A stretch of 64,000 nt of DNA from Bacteroides nordii WAL 11050 = JCM 12987 (GCA_000613465.1 BAJA01000009.1:1-64000), one strand, 5' to 3'. Positions 42,442-51,758 are shown, counted from the first letter of the stretch. Numbers and translations are program-made. Notes: generated by a model from the sequence alone, not told the origin.

Positions 42442-42837
42442 ATGGCTAAGTTTATAAAGGTGATATTGCTTTTGTTGTTTGCTGTAGCACTTCATGGTGT
42501 GGCTAACAATTTTTTCGCTGAAAAACCAGTGGAAACTCAGGAGCATGCACAAGTATATAAAGTCGACTCCCAGCAAGTCAGCACCGCTCAGTTGCCATAT
42601 TTGCCAGAAGGAGAGCTTTCAAGTGCATCACAATCTCACCAGATTGCTACCTCCCGTATCCAACGTATTAATTTGTTAGAATATTCGACATCCTTAAGAG
42701 CGTTGGCTCAGCAGCTACAACAGCGAGATGCGGCTTTGGCGCAACATTGGGGGCGAATATATGATACTACAACTTCTTTTAGTTGCCATCCGGCAAGTGA
42801 ATACTATGTATTCGCTCTTCGACGTATTATTATTTAG
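42442..42837 (+). CDS. Unknown exported or membrane-anchored protein
   Basis: I do not recognise this 131-residue protein. A strongly hydrophobic N-terminal segment (FIKVILLLLFAVALHGVANNFF) acts as a signal peptide or anchor. The rest is hydrophilic and Gln/Ser-rich, with repeated Gln pairs near ALAQQLQQRDAALAQHW. The in-frame TTG at 42430 falls in the -7 box, so I use the ATG at 42442. It follows the ribosomal terminator and so is a separate unit. Confidence 0.7.
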   Translation: MAKFIKVILLLLFAVALHGVANNFFAEKPVETQEHAQVYKVDSQQVSTAQLPYLPEGELSSASQSHQIATSRIQRINLLEYSTSLRALAQQLQQRDAALAQHWGRIYDTTTSFSCHPASEYYVFALRRIII

Positions 42838-42939
42838 GAATTTATTTTATTAGTTCTGTTTCATTTCATCGGTAGTACAATAGAATGTATTACCAGTTAT
42901 TTAATTACTGTTTTACTAATAATTTAAATTTATAATAAT

Positions 42940-43479
42940 ATGACAACTCCAGCTATTGATGCAACTATTTTTGCGTCATCTCATCCTGATATTGCAAAGC
43001 GTACAAGTGTTTCCGGACTTATTTTTTCCGGTATTATGTTACTAATCGGTGTACTGGCATTTATTTCTACTTTTGAGATGGAAGATCGTTCTTCTACTTT
43101 GAGCATGGGATTGATGGTTTTAGGTACCGGATTATTTTTAATTGGGATTTTTCGTCTTTTCTGGAAATCAAAGGAAGTGGTTTATTTGCCTACGGGAAGT
43201 ATAGCAAAAGAACAGAGTGTCTTCTTTGATCTGAAGTATATGGATCAGTTGAAAGAGATTGTAAAGTTGGGAACTTTCTCTGCCGATACAAACTTAAAAG
43301 GTGGGACAAGTGGTAATCTTCGTATGGACATAATTCTTTCTGAAGATAAGAAGTTTGCAGCAGTACAGCTGTTTCAGTTTGTACCTTATACTTATAATCC
43401 AATAACTTCGGTGCAGTATTTTACTAATGGAGAAGCATCGGCCGTTGCTGATTTTCTTTCAAAATGTAGATTACATTAA
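42940..43479 (+). CDS. Unknown two-TM membrane protein
   Basis: The 179-residue protein is not recognised. It has two membrane helices (about residues 24-44, GLIFSGIMLLIGVLAFIS, and 55-72, LGTGLFLIGIFRLFW) joined by a short loop, then a soluble C-terminal domain of about 100 residues. No signal peptide. It stands alone between a 100-bp and a 770-bp gap. Confidence 0.7.
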   Translation: MTTPAIDATIFASSHPDIAKRTSVSGLIFSGIMLLIGVLAFISTFEMEDRSSTLSMGLMVLGTGLFLIGIFRLFWKSKEVVYLPTGSIAKEQSVFFDLKYMDQLKEIVKLGTFSADTNLKGGTSGNLRMDIILSEDKKFAAVQLFQFVPYTYNPITSVQYFTNGEASAVADFLSKCRLH

Positions 43480-44250
43480 ATTCTTATATTGAGTGATTTA
43501 TTTTTTTGAGAAGGTATAGGCTAAGAGCTTTATTATATTTCTTTTATAATAGAGATTGCGTCTTGCCTGCCATCTCCTTTTCACGAACGGATAATGATTT
43601 TCCCTTCGAACTTTAAAATCCAAATGTTTTTTCGTGTTGGATATAATTAATATTAGTTCGTTAGGATGTTCTTTCCTATTACAAGTATAGGATCTAAATT
43701 ATATTTAACTTAGCTTTAGCAATCTTATGTAACTATAGTGGTGGTTGCATGAGATTGCTTTTTACTAATGCATTTCGGATATTTATTATTATTTTGTCAT
43801 TTGTTGATGAAGGTTTTATTATGATTTATCTTTTTGGATGAATGTAGATATCTATAAAAGCATCTGAGTTTTTTTATTTTGTATAGTAATTCATGTGTTA
43901 TTGAATGGTGGTACTTTCGTATTTGATGATATCTTTAATTTGTCCCGCACTTTTTATTATCAGTTTTTTGGATTAATTCCTATTGCTAATTGTTAATGTT
44001 TATATTTAGTCCCATCCTTAACAATAACTCTTAGTAACAATCTCTCAGTCTACAAGAGAAAAAGAGAAGGTTATAATTGTTGTAAAATATAGAATGTTCG
44101 TTTCACTTCCTGTCTTTTAAGTAGATTCCTTCTTGCTATAATACATCTGTGTTATAAATTGAATTGTTTGTAATTAGATGTTGGTGATATTCGCGGTATA
44201 TTTGTCAGAGTATCTATTTTATAATTGTTATCTTAAAGCTATATGTACTT
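43480..44250. other. 770-bp AT-rich gap
   Basis: I find no plausible gene, RNA gene or repeat here. All frames carry dense stops. The only signal is a TATATTTG -7-like box at 44197-44204 upstream of the GH2 gene. The stretch marks the change from core genome to the accessory region and could be the remains of deleted genes. Confidence 0.5.
44197..44204 (+). promoter_or_regulatory. Candidate -7 element of the GH2-GH92 pair
   Basis: TATATTTG matches TAnnTTTG, 46 bp before the first ATG. No -33 element lies at 19-21 bp. Confidence 0.4.
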
Positions 44251-46263
44251 ATGTATATACAAATGAAGCGAATGTTAGTTGGAATTTTATGTGCTTTTTC
44301 TTTTTTACAATCTTCTGCCCAGTTGCGGCAACAGTATATATTGAAAGATAATTGGGAATTCCGATCTGATAAATCGGGTGCTGATGCTATTTGGGAAAAA
44401 GTAACAGTTCCTCATTGCTGGAATGCGGAAGATGGTATAACTGCCGATTATTATCGTGGAACAACTCAATATCGTTATCACTTAAGCATATTACCGGAAA
44501 TGTTGAAGAAACGTGTTTTTTTGCGTTTCGAGGCAGTTAGTCAGGTTGCAGATATTTTTATTAATGGAATAAAAGTTGGTACACACAAAGGAGCATTCAA
44601 TGCTTTCTGTTTTGAAATAACCTCTTTGTTGAAGAAAGGAGACAATCTTTTAGAGGTCAAAGTATCGAATAGTCCAGATAATGATATTGCTCCTCTAGCT
44701 GGAGATTTTACTGTTTTTGGGGGGATTTATCGTCCTGTATCATTACTCTTATTGCCTAAGACGTGTATAACTCCATTAGATTATGCTTCTTCTGGGATTT
44801 ATATTCATCAGGATCAGGTCGATTCAAAACGGGCTGAGTTATCCATTGTGACAAAAGTTAATAGTAGTCAGCCCGGGAAAGCATTATCTGTTAGAACCAG
44901 TGTGTTTAATGCCCAGGGGAAAGCAATAGGTAGTACCACAACTACTAATAAGTCATATGTAAAAGGAGAAACGGCTAAGTTTATTAATAAGCTGAATATA
45001 GATCGTCCTATCTTATGGGATGGGTGTAAATCCCCCTATTTGTACCGTGTCTTTGTAGAGGTGTTGAAAGGTGATGCGGTTGTGGATACACTATCCCAAT
45101 ATACTGGATTGAGATACTATACTGTTGATGCGGAAAAAGGCTTTTTCCTGAATGGTAAACCTTATAAAATTAAAGGTGTAAACAGACATCAGGACCGGGA
45201 AGGTAAAGGATGGGCTATATCGAATGAAGATCATAACGAAGATATGGATCTGATTAAAGAAATAGGAGCTACCGGAATCAGGTTGGCACACTATCCGCAT
45301 GCCGATTATTTCTATTCTTTATGTGATCGGGAAGGTATGTTGGTCTGGGCGGAAATTCCCCTTATCGGTAAGGCAAATACCAGTTCTGCTTTTACGGAGA
45401 ATATAAAGTTACAACTCACGGAATTGATTCGACAGAATTTTAACCATCCATCTATTTTTTGCTGGAGTCTGTTTAACGAATTGTCTGAAGGCGAGGTCAA
45501 GAATTTGATTGGAGAGTTAAATGATCTGGCTCATCAGGAAGATCCGGGACGTTTGACAGTAGCTGCTGCTAACATAGAGAACAGGCCGGAGAATAAAGTC
45601 ACAGATATTATGGCTTACAATACTTATCCGGGATGGTACTGGGCTCAGCCTTCCATGATGAAATCTTCGGTAGCACATTGGAACCGTTTGGTTGGAAACA
45701 AAGGTATTGGTGTCAGTGAATATGGAGCTGGGGCTAACGTCTGGCATCACCAGCAGGATGTTAAATCGGCCCCAAGGACTGATGGGATTTTTCATCCGGA
45801 AGAGTGGCAGTCTATTGTACATGAACAAAATTATCAGGCAATAAGCGATTGTAACTTTGTCTGGGGATCTTTCGTCTGGAATATGTTTGATTTTGCAAGT
45901 GCTTCCAGGAATGAAGGAAATTTACCAGGACGAAACGATAAAGGTTTAGTAACCTACGACAGAAAGATCAAGAAAGATGCTTTTTATTTCTACAAGTCAG
46001 CTTGGGTGGAATCACCTGTTCTACATATTACAAGTAAAAGAGATGTGGCAAGGAGAGATTCGGTTACAGACGTAAAGGTATATTCCAATTGCGAAAATAT
46101 TCGTTTGAAAGTGAATGGACAAGAGTGTGGAAATCCTATAAAGAGGCAAAATATTTATATTTGGCAAGGCATTGGTCTAAGGAAAGGCGAAAACCAGATT
46201 GAAGTTTGTGGTGATAGAGATCGTCATGTTTTATCTGAAAAATGTAATTGGATTCTTTTATAA
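44251..46263 (+). CDS. Glycoside hydrolase family 2 (beta-galactosidase-like)
   Basis: The 670-residue enzyme has a Sec signal peptide (MKRMLVGILCAFSFLQSSAQ; this Met at 44263 is an alternative start), the GH2 sugar-binding jelly roll (about 30-165, with VPHCWNAEDG and GGIYRPV), an immunoglobulin-like domain, and the TIM barrel from about 290. Counted from the first Met, the acid/base is E410 (CWSLFNELSE) and the nucleophile E490 (GVSEYGAGAN). It is short for a LacZ type and lacks the last domains. Substrate is not predictable beyond a beta-linked hexoside or uronide. The GH92 gene follows after 16 bp, so both may act on one glycan in the periplasm. Confidence 0.9.
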   Translation: MYIQMKRMLVGILCAFSFLQSSAQLRQQYILKDNWEFRSDKSGADAIWEKVTVPHCWNAEDGITADYYRGTTQYRYHLSILPEMLKKRVFLRFEAVSQVADIFINGIKVGTHKGAFNAFCFEITSLLKKGDNLLEVKVSNSPDNDIAPLAGDFTVFGGIYRPVSLLLLPKTCITPLDYASSGIYIHQDQVDSKRAELSIVTKVNSSQPGKALSVRTSVFNAQGKAIGSTTTTNKSYVKGETAKFINKLNIDRPILWDGCKSPYLYRVFVEVLKGDAVVDTLSQYTGLRYYTVDAEKGFFLNGKPYKIKGVNRHQDREGKGWAISNEDHNEDMDLIKEIGATGIRLAHYPHADYFYSLCDREGMLVWAEIPLIGKANTSSAFTENIKLQLTELIRQNFNHPSIFCWSLFNELSEGEVKNLIGELNDLAHQEDPGRLTVAAANIENRPENKVTDIMAYNTYPGWYWAQPSMMKSSVAHWNRLVGNKGIGVSEYGAGANVWHHQQDVKSAPRTDGIFHPEEWQSIVHEQNYQAISDCNFVWGSFVWNMFDFASASRNEGNLPGRNDKGLVTYDRKIKKDAFYFYKSAWVESPVLHITSKRDVARRDSVTDVKVYSNCENIRLKVNGQECGNPIKRQNIYIWQGIGLRKGENQIEVCGDRDRHVLSEKCNWILL

Positions 46264-46279
46264 TGTAATAATCAGCATC

Positions 46280-48511
46280 ATGGGAAAATATCTGTTTTTA
46301 ATTCTAATATTTTGTATAAATCCGATTTATTCATATAGCCAGAATGTAGTAGATCTGGTAAACCCGCTTATTGGAACGGCCATTAAGGGTGAGGGAGGTA
46401 CGGTACCTTTTGTGGGTCCTCCTTTTGCAATGACCAATTTTTTACCTCAAACCAGGGAGAATAAAATGGGAAGTATGGCGTATGTTTACGATGATGAGTC
46501 TATAATGGGCTTTTTAGGATCTCATCAACCAACTATATGGATGGGAGATTATGGATATGTATCAGTTATGCCACAAATCGGAGAGGAGATAAGAGTACTT
46601 CCGGAAGATCGAAAAATGAATTTTAGTCATAAGGATGAGAAGGTCTCTCCCTATTATTACTCTGTTACTTTAACCGATAAACAGAATAACCGGATTTTTA
46701 CGGAGATGACTGCTTCCGGGCGTTGTGCGATTCTGAATTTTCGTTTTCCTAAAAATAAAACTCCCCGGTTGATTATTCAGGGTATAAATTTGAATCCACA
46801 GTTGAACGATTGGTGTAATCATTATAATCAGCGTCTCCAGAAAATCAAAGGCTGGATGAAGATTGATACACTGAATAATGAAATTGTGGGGTATAATCCA
46901 GACAGGCAGTCGGCTCAGTTAGGGCCAGACTTACCCAACTTTAAAGGTTATTTTGTCATTCGTTTCAATTGTGATATAAAGGATTTTGGTTGTTGGAATG
47001 ATTCTATTCTTTATCCGGGAGCCGAGGAGCTATATGGTACACGTATGGGAGCATATATTAATTTCTCTCAAAAGGATAAGGAAATAAAGGCTCAGATAGC
47101 TACCTCTTTTATAAGTCTGGAGCAAGCCCGCTTGAATTTACAGCGTGAAATACCTGGATGGAGTTTAAAACAGGTATATGAGAATACTAAAAAAGAATGG
47201 AATGATAAATTATCCCGGTTAACTATCAAAGGAGGAAGCGAAAGAGATGCCCGTATTTTTTATACGGCACTGTATCATTCTTATCTTTTCCCTCGCGAGT
47301 TTTCTGAATATGGAAGATATTACAGTGCATTTGACGACCGGATTCATGAGGGTATTTCGTATAATGATTATTCTTTATGGGATACATTCAGAGCTTTTCA
47401 TCCCCTGATGACGTTGCTGGAACCACAGTTAACCGGTGACTGGATCACTTCATTATTGCAAATGTATAAAGAAGGCGGCTGGCTTCCTATGTGGCCTAAT
47501 CCAACCTATACCAATATTATGATAGCCACTCATGCGGATGCAGTTATTGCAGATGCCTATATGAAAGGGATTCGTAACTTTGATGTCAATCTGGCCTATG
47601 AAGCTATACGAAAAGATGCAATGGTTCCTCCTGATTGCGATACAAACAGAAAATACGGTGACCGTGATTATTGGACTTCTTATGAAGGACGTGCAGGAAC
47701 AAGTTATTACCATTCGATAGGATATGTGCCGGATGATAAAACAGCCGAATCGGTTTCAAGGACACTGGAATATGCATATGATGACTGGTGTGTAGCACAA
47801 ATGGCGAAATCGTTAGGGAAGATGGAAGATTATGCCCATTTGATGCGATTTAGTGGAAATTATAAAAACTTATACAATCCTGAGAAAGGTTTTTTCTTGC
47901 CTCGTAACTATGATGGAACCTGGATTGATCTGGATGATAATTCACGGCATGGATTGACGGAAGGTTCGAAGTGGACTTATTTGTTTTGTGTCCTTCAGGA
48001 TATTCCCGGAATGATTGATTTGATGGGAGGACCACAGGCTTTTTCTGATAAGTTGGATCGGAATTTTGAAGAAGATCATTATAAGCATGATAATGAGCCA
48101 GGCCATCATTATATCTATTTATATAATTACTGTAATGAGCCCTGGAAGACCCAGGAGTTAGTACGGAAGCATGTAAAGCTGAACTATAAAGATACTCCTG
48201 ATGGTGTAAACGGAAATGATGATTGTGGGCAAATGTCTGCCTGGTATCTTTTTTCTGTTATGGGATTTTATCCTGTAACTCCCGGGAGTAATGAGTTTGC
48301 CATAGGTGCTCCTCAATTTTCAGAAATTAAAATTCGGTTGAAAGATCATGATCTGTTAATAAAAGCAGATAATCTTTCGGAGGAGAATAAATATGTCCAA
48401 TCCGTGTTTTTGGACGGAAAGAAAATTCTGAAACCATTTGTTGATTATTTTGATCTGATAGGTGCTAAGGAGATTCGCTTTGTTATGAACGATCGTCCTG
48501 GTGTGTATTGA
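46280..48511 (+). CDS. GH92 family alpha-mannosidase
   Basis: The 743-residue protein has a signal peptide (MGKYLFLILIFCINPIYSYSQ) and the GH92 hallmarks: VNPLIGT near the mature N-terminus, FVGPPFAMTNFLPQT, GFLGSHQPTIWMGDYG, then the catalytic barrel with GHHYIYLYNYCNEPWKTQ and the conserved GNDDCGQMSAWYLFSVMGFYPVTPG. Known members are calcium-dependent exo-alpha-mannosidases, many of them acting on fungal or host mannans and N-glycans. The frame is open from 46199, overlapping the GH2 gene, but the signal peptide places the start at 46280. No susC/susD genes lie near. Confidence 0.94.
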   Translation: MGKYLFLILIFCINPIYSYSQNVVDLVNPLIGTAIKGEGGTVPFVGPPFAMTNFLPQTRENKMGSMAYVYDDESIMGFLGSHQPTIWMGDYGYVSVMPQIGEEIRVLPEDRKMNFSHKDEKVSPYYYSVTLTDKQNNRIFTEMTASGRCAILNFRFPKNKTPRLIIQGINLNPQLNDWCNHYNQRLQKIKGWMKIDTLNNEIVGYNPDRQSAQLGPDLPNFKGYFVIRFNCDIKDFGCWNDSILYPGAEELYGTRMGAYINFSQKDKEIKAQIATSFISLEQARLNLQREIPGWSLKQVYENTKKEWNDKLSRLTIKGGSERDARIFYTALYHSYLFPREFSEYGRYYSAFDDRIHEGISYNDYSLWDTFRAFHPLMTLLEPQLTGDWITSLLQMYKEGGWLPMWPNPTYTNIMIATHADAVIADAYMKGIRNFDVNLAYEAIRKDAMVPPDCDTNRKYGDRDYWTSYEGRAGTSYYHSIGYVPDDKTAESVSRTLEYAYDDWCVAQMAKSLGKMEDYAHLMRFSGNYKNLYNPEKGFFLPRNYDGTWIDLDDNSRHGLTEGSKWTYLFCVLQDIPGMIDLMGGPQAFSDKLDRNFEEDHYKHDNEPGHHYIYLYNYCNEPWKTQELVRKHVKLNYKDTPDGVNGNDDCGQMSAWYLFSVMGFYPVTPGSNEFAIGAPQFSEIKIRLKDHDLLIKADNLSEENKYVQSVFLDGKKILKPFVDYFDLIGAKEIRFVMNDRPGVY

Positions 48512-48545
48512 TAAGTAGCTGATAAATAAGGTATCGGGGCATACT

Positions 48546-48597
48546 TTGTTTCATGCTGAAGAAAATTTTGTTTCATACCGGGAAATACTTTGTTTCG
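48546..48597. repeat. Three TTTGTTTC units at exact 22-bp spacing
   Basis: TTTGTTTC occurs at 48546, 48568 and 48590, each followed or preceded by partly conserved bases (TTTCATGCT, TTTCATACC, TTTCGAGGC). An inverted ATGAAACAGAGG follows at 48602. The array lies between the GH92 stop and the terminator, at the left end of the toxin island. Confidence 0.7.
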
Positions 48598-48615
48598 AGG
48601 CATGAAACAGAGGAT

Positions 48616-48650
48616 ATCTTACCGGGATATAATCCGATTCCCGGTAGGAT
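48616..48650. terminator. Hairpin terminator between convergent GH92 and lipoprotein genes
   Basis: The stem TACCGGGA (48620-48627) pairs perfectly with 48639-48646, extended by ATC/GAT at the outside. No strong T-run follows on either strand, so it is a factor-dependent or stabilising hairpin at best. Confidence 0.55.
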
Positions 48651-48670
48651 TGAATTCTGTAGTTTTATTC

Positions 48671-48684
48671 ACACAATATTGTGT
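48671..48684. promoter_or_regulatory. 14-bp perfect palindrome ACACAATATTGTGT
   Basis: A perfect palindrome lies 30 bp beyond the 3' end of the reverse-strand lipoprotein gene. It is operator-like in form but its position downstream of both genes argues against a promoter role. Confidence 0.35.
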
Positions 48685-48713
48685 ATAGTATCAGGATATT
48701 TACTGGAGTATTC

Positions 48714-49451
48714 CTAAAAAACGTTTTCCACTGATTCTATAAATTGTATCGTTTGCATATCCCTGTTTAACAAAAATGTATCTAAAGCATATGCTAACTC
48801 TTTTAAGTATTTGTTTTTGTAAATACTAATATCTGTAAGGCAATATGATTGATACCCAGTATTTATGTTATATCTCAAAATGGTAGTTTTTATAGGTTGT
48901 GATTGTTTATTGGGATAATATTTTTGATGAGTTTTATTTCTTAGCTCATAAAAAACTTCTTCATCATCAAAATCCATTGGCATAGAGACACCAAGCGAGT
49001 CAAATAAACAATAAAAGTTTTTTTGCTCACGATAATCGTCTTTCATTTTACAATAATCATAGTCTAATAAAAAAGCCTTTTTACCTTTCCATAGAATTTG
49101 TAATATTCCATTCTTTCTTTCGAAAAACAGATGCTGATTATTTTTTAAAAGAAACCCAAGAAGAGATTCTACACCTGTTCCATTTGTATTTCTTTTCCCA
49201 GCCTTTTCATAGTCGGTAAAGGACTGAAAGCGAAAATCATTGGCACTATTAGTTATTCTCCAACAATAGGTATAAAGGTTCTCTATATTAGGATAGTCTA
49301 AATAGTTACAGTAATACATTTTAATATACCGCGACATGTCATATATTGCATCATGAGAAGTATAATTAGCCTGCGCGGAATCAGGTAAAGAGCTTTTGCA
49401 ACTAAATAAGCTCGATAAGGGAAATAATATTATCAATAAATACTTTTTCAT
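48714..49451 (-). CDS. Unknown lipoprotein, last gene of the toxin island
   Basis: The 245-residue protein starts MKKYLLIILFPLSSLFSCKSS, with a lipobox SLFSC that gives a lipidated Cys at about residue 18. The remainder is Tyr-rich and not recognised. The ATG at 49451 is chosen because GGAGGTGAAAGAA lies just before it; a TTG five codons upstream overlaps that site. It begins 22 bp after the truncated RHS core fragment, the place where an immunity gene normally lies. A membrane-anchored immunity protein is possible but not shown. Confidence 0.7.
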   Translation of the reverse strand: MKKYLLIILFPLSSLFSCKSSLPDSAQANYTSHDAIYDMSRYIKMYYCNYLDYPNIENLYTYCWRITNSANDFRFQSFTDYEKAGKRNTNGTGVESLLGFLLKNNQHLFFERKNGILQILWKGKKAFLLDYDYCKMKDDYREQKNFYCLFDSLGVSMPMDFDDEEVFYELRNKTHQKYYPNKQSQPIKTTILRYNINTGYQSYCLTDISIYKNKYLKELAYALDTFLLNRDMQTIQFIESVENVF

Positions 49452-49473
49452 TTCTTTCACCTCCAAATAAATT

Positions 49474-50032
49474 TTATAATATCAATTTACTAACAAAGCT
49501 CTTAGTATAGGTTGTTAAGCTAAATATATCCCATGCCGATTCTACATATTTCCCCGTCGGATCTTTATACCTCACCGGATAGTACTCCTCGCACAGCGGG
49601 TCTACCTGATTAAAACGGTTCATGATGGCATACATTGCACGTGCGCCAAAGTAATATTTATCCAAGTAATTCGTACTCATGAATTCTTTGCCACCCAGAC
49701 CAAACGGATAAGTGGTATAAGGCTTTCTATCCATTATGCCGGATGGATAATAACTGGGATATCCGAAAGCTTTTTTACTTCCGATCTCATATTCCCAAGT
49801 ACAACCGATGTGGTCTTTGACGGCATAATAATTTCTATAACCGGTGCGATTATACAAATTCAAATAGCCATCCAAAGTGGTGACTTGTCTCAATTTCTCG
49901 GCAGCGTAATAGTAATCTTCGCTCCAATCATTGATTCCGGTGATATAGGGATCGGTGTTGCTTACCATTGTATCTAAAGGGGAGTTGGTTTAGTAGGGTA
50001 AGAACCATAAGAATCACGCACCTTGTGGCCAG
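49474..50032 (-). pseudogene. Orphan RHS core fragment (truncated copy)
   Basis: The segment copies the C-terminal core of the complete RHS gene: NDWSEDYYYAAEKLRQVTTL, then IGCTWEYE, FGLGGKEFMSTN, MYAIMNRFNQVDPLCEEYY and VRYKDPTGKYVESAWDIFSL. It ends with an altered tail (TYTKSFVSKLIL). The homology begins right after the stop codon of the gene at 50033 and has no start. Relative to the full copy it lacks one base near 49979 and 11 residues (SVSPYAYALNN), the latter removed between CTCACCG direct repeats. An ATG or in-frame Met at 49968 could give a 164-residue product, but it is most likely an untranslated homology reservoir. Confidence 0.85.
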
Positions 50033-50569
50033 TTAATGTCCTCTAAGTTTAAATTCTCCGCGCTCAAAATGTTCAATCACAGTAGGCGTTGTATAATTGA
50101 TACCAAAATTATCTGGTCCAAAGTCATATTTTACTAAGAAATGTTTTTTGAAATCCCGATAGATTTTCATAGCCCACTTTACATACTCTTCATCTTTCTT
50201 GATAAAATTCCAAGCAGGTCTATCAAAATATTGTTTGGTAAAATAAAAGCGAGATGGAGGGAGTAATTGGTCTTTTGTGATTTTCCTAAAGTCAAATTGA
50301 ATTATAAGTTCTTTATCACAGTTTGCATAGTATGTAAGTTCTCCTGCAGAATCTAAATGGCCATTATATTCAAATAGTCCAACCCATTTAGGTAAGGTTA
50401 AAAAGACTTGGCCATGGTTTGATATATATTCAGCATTAAGCTTCACTATGATATGATCTAAATCTGAACTATATGATTTTACACATACAATATCACGTTC
50501 TTCTAACCATTGCTGTATACCAGATAATTCTTCCGGTAATACATAAAAATTAATTTGTGATGATAACAT
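50033..50569 (-). CDS. Unknown soluble protein, candidate immunity protein
   Basis: I do not recognise the 178-residue product. It has no signal peptide and no membrane helix, is rich in Tyr, Phe and charged residues, and contains DEEYVKWAMKIYRDFKKHFLVKYDF. Its stop codon abuts the RHS core fragment exactly, and a MITE lies just upstream. Position in a line of displaced toxin/immunity modules suggests an immunity gene whose toxin tip has been lost. This is inference from context only. Confidence 0.65.
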   Translation of the reverse strand: MLSSQINFYVLPEELSGIQQWLEERDIVCVKSYSSDLDHIIVKLNAEYISNHGQVFLTLPKWVGLFEYNGHLDSAGELTYYANCDKELIIQFDFRKITKDQLLPPSRFYFTKQYFDRPAWNFIKKDEEYVKWAMKIYRDFKKHFLVKYDFGPDNFGINYTTPTVIEHFERGEFKLRGH

Positions 50570-50590
50570 ATTATATTTTTTTTATTATAA

Positions 50591-50772
50591 GAGCTTGTTT
50601 AAATTTTGCTCGCCACTGTTTTGAGATTTGTTTTCGAGGATATTTTTCAGCTTTTATAAGGAGCATAGCGGACTATGTGACGAATAAAAACTGAAAAATA
50701 GACCGAAAAGAAAATCAAAACAGGTCGATAAAGCCTATATAAAAATTATTTCAGGAAAATTTAAACAGGCTC
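50591..50772. mobile_element. 182-bp MITE with GAGCYTGTTTAAATTTT inverted ends
   Basis: The left end GAGCTTGTTTAAATTTT and the reverse complement of the right end, GAGCCTGTTTAAATTTT, match at 16 of 17 positions, and TAA flanks both ends as a 3-bp target duplication. The interior is a long imperfect palindrome: CTGTTTTGAGATTTGTTTTC near 50617 pairs with GAAAATCAAAACAG near 50711. It encodes no protein. A 3-bp TNA duplication is typical of some IS5-group elements, so the mobilising transposase may be of that kind; none is in this window. Confidence 0.8.
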
Positions 50773-50788
50773 TAAGCATTGTTAAGGA

Positions 50789-51199
50789 TTATGTTTGTTT
50801 TTCTTTTTTATAACGTTCTGTTATATTTGTAATTTTATATCCACTGAAAACTCCAAATATTAATAGCATAACAAAACTGAATACTATTGAAATTTTATCT
50901 AGCCTTAGAATTATATATAAACAAAAATACCAAACAAAAACTTGCTTTATTATGATGCCCGAATTGAGATAAAGAATATATTTAATGCCCGTTCCTTTAT
51001 GCCAAATTGCAGATTTACTATCAATGGGGTCAATTATGCCTGCAATAACCATCCCAATGGCACCCACTAACATAACAATTCTTACAATAAATATATATGG
51101 AATTGAATCCACATAATCTCTGAAAACAGAAATACAAATCATAATAAAACACATTGGTAATGTGATTCTATTTATAAAATAGAGAAAAGATTTTTTCAT
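50789..51199 (-). CDS. Small four-TM membrane protein, candidate immunity protein
   Basis: The 136-residue product has about four membrane helices (MCFIMICISVF, IFIVRIVMLVGAIGMVIAGI, KQVFVWYFCLYIIL, IVFSFVMLLIFGVFSG) and a basic cytosolic tail. I do not recognise a family. It begins 21 bp after the stop of a relic toxin tail (51220-51357), the normal place for an immunity gene. A membrane immunity protein would fit a toxin that acts on or across the membrane. Confidence 0.65.
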   Translation of the reverse strand: MKKSFLYFINRITLPMCFIMICISVFRDYVDSIPYIFIVRIVMLVGAIGMVIAGIIDPIDSKSAIWHKGTGIKYILYLNSGIIIKQVFVWYFCLYIILRLDKISIVFSFVMLLIFGVFSGYKITNITERYKKEKQT

Positions 51200-51219
51200 A
51201 ATCTTAATTAATTTAATAT

Positions 51220-51357
51220 TCAGTTGAAAAACTGATACAAAATATTACCATCTTGCTTATTTTGATTTCCTTTAGTTTGTTCTTGTCTTACTTCATTAGC
51301 ATCTTTGCTCGGGTCTGGATTGGTTAATTGAACTCCAATTTCTGTACCTTTTGAATT
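51220..51357 (-). pseudogene. Relic C-terminal tail of a displaced toxin
   Basis: An open stretch of about 44 codons reads GTEIGVQLTNPDPSKDANEV and ends GNILYQFFN followed by TGA. An in-frame stop lies directly upstream and no start codon is present, so it cannot be translated by itself. Placement directly before a membrane immunity candidate fits the last part of a toxin whose front was lost. Too short to assign a fold. Confidence 0.5.
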
Positions 51358-51384
51358 TTAACGAATCATTGATATAATGTATGG

Positions 51385-51758
51385 CTATTCAATAATCTCA
51401 AAATAAAAATCAAGACAATTAAATTTTATATAACCAACCGGAGAAAAATCAAATTTAAACTCTATAGTATAAAGGTGTCTCTTATCATCATAGTTATAAG
51501 AAAAAGATGTTATTTCCAACCCTCCTATGGTATAAGGAGCTTTAAATTCAAAGCAAAATCTAAAGAAAAACAAATGTGCGTTTTAATCGCCATGAAATCA
51601 AAGTCGTTACACATATTTTCTTGTCCATTCCAGTTTATGTCAATCTTCAGGTTAGTAGGGTGACCATCATTATCGTCAATCCACTTAAATCCGTTAATAA
51701 AACTTTCATCTAAAATGAGATGATCTATTTCTCTGTTTTTGTAAACAAGTTTTTTCAT
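51385..51758 (-). CDS. Immunity-like protein, paralogue of 52971-53339, frameshifted
   Basis: Two overlapping frames (51525-51758 and 51385-51573) form one protein of about 124 residues. The first gives VYKNREIDHLILDESFINGF and LKIDINWNGQENMCNDFDFM, matching YKNEEVDSIIINEST and LKIIIDWNGQEDLKNDYDFL of the paralogue at 52971. The second gives YIKFNCLDFYFEIIE, matching GIINFNCNNFSFVII. One base is missing near 51530-51545. The start overlaps the Imm26-like stop by 4 bp (ATGA). Function is inferred from its place in the cassette series. Confidence 0.65.

Noticed and set aside
48546..48597. CRISPR array
   Set aside because: Only an 8-base core repeats three times at 22 bp; units are too short and too diverged.
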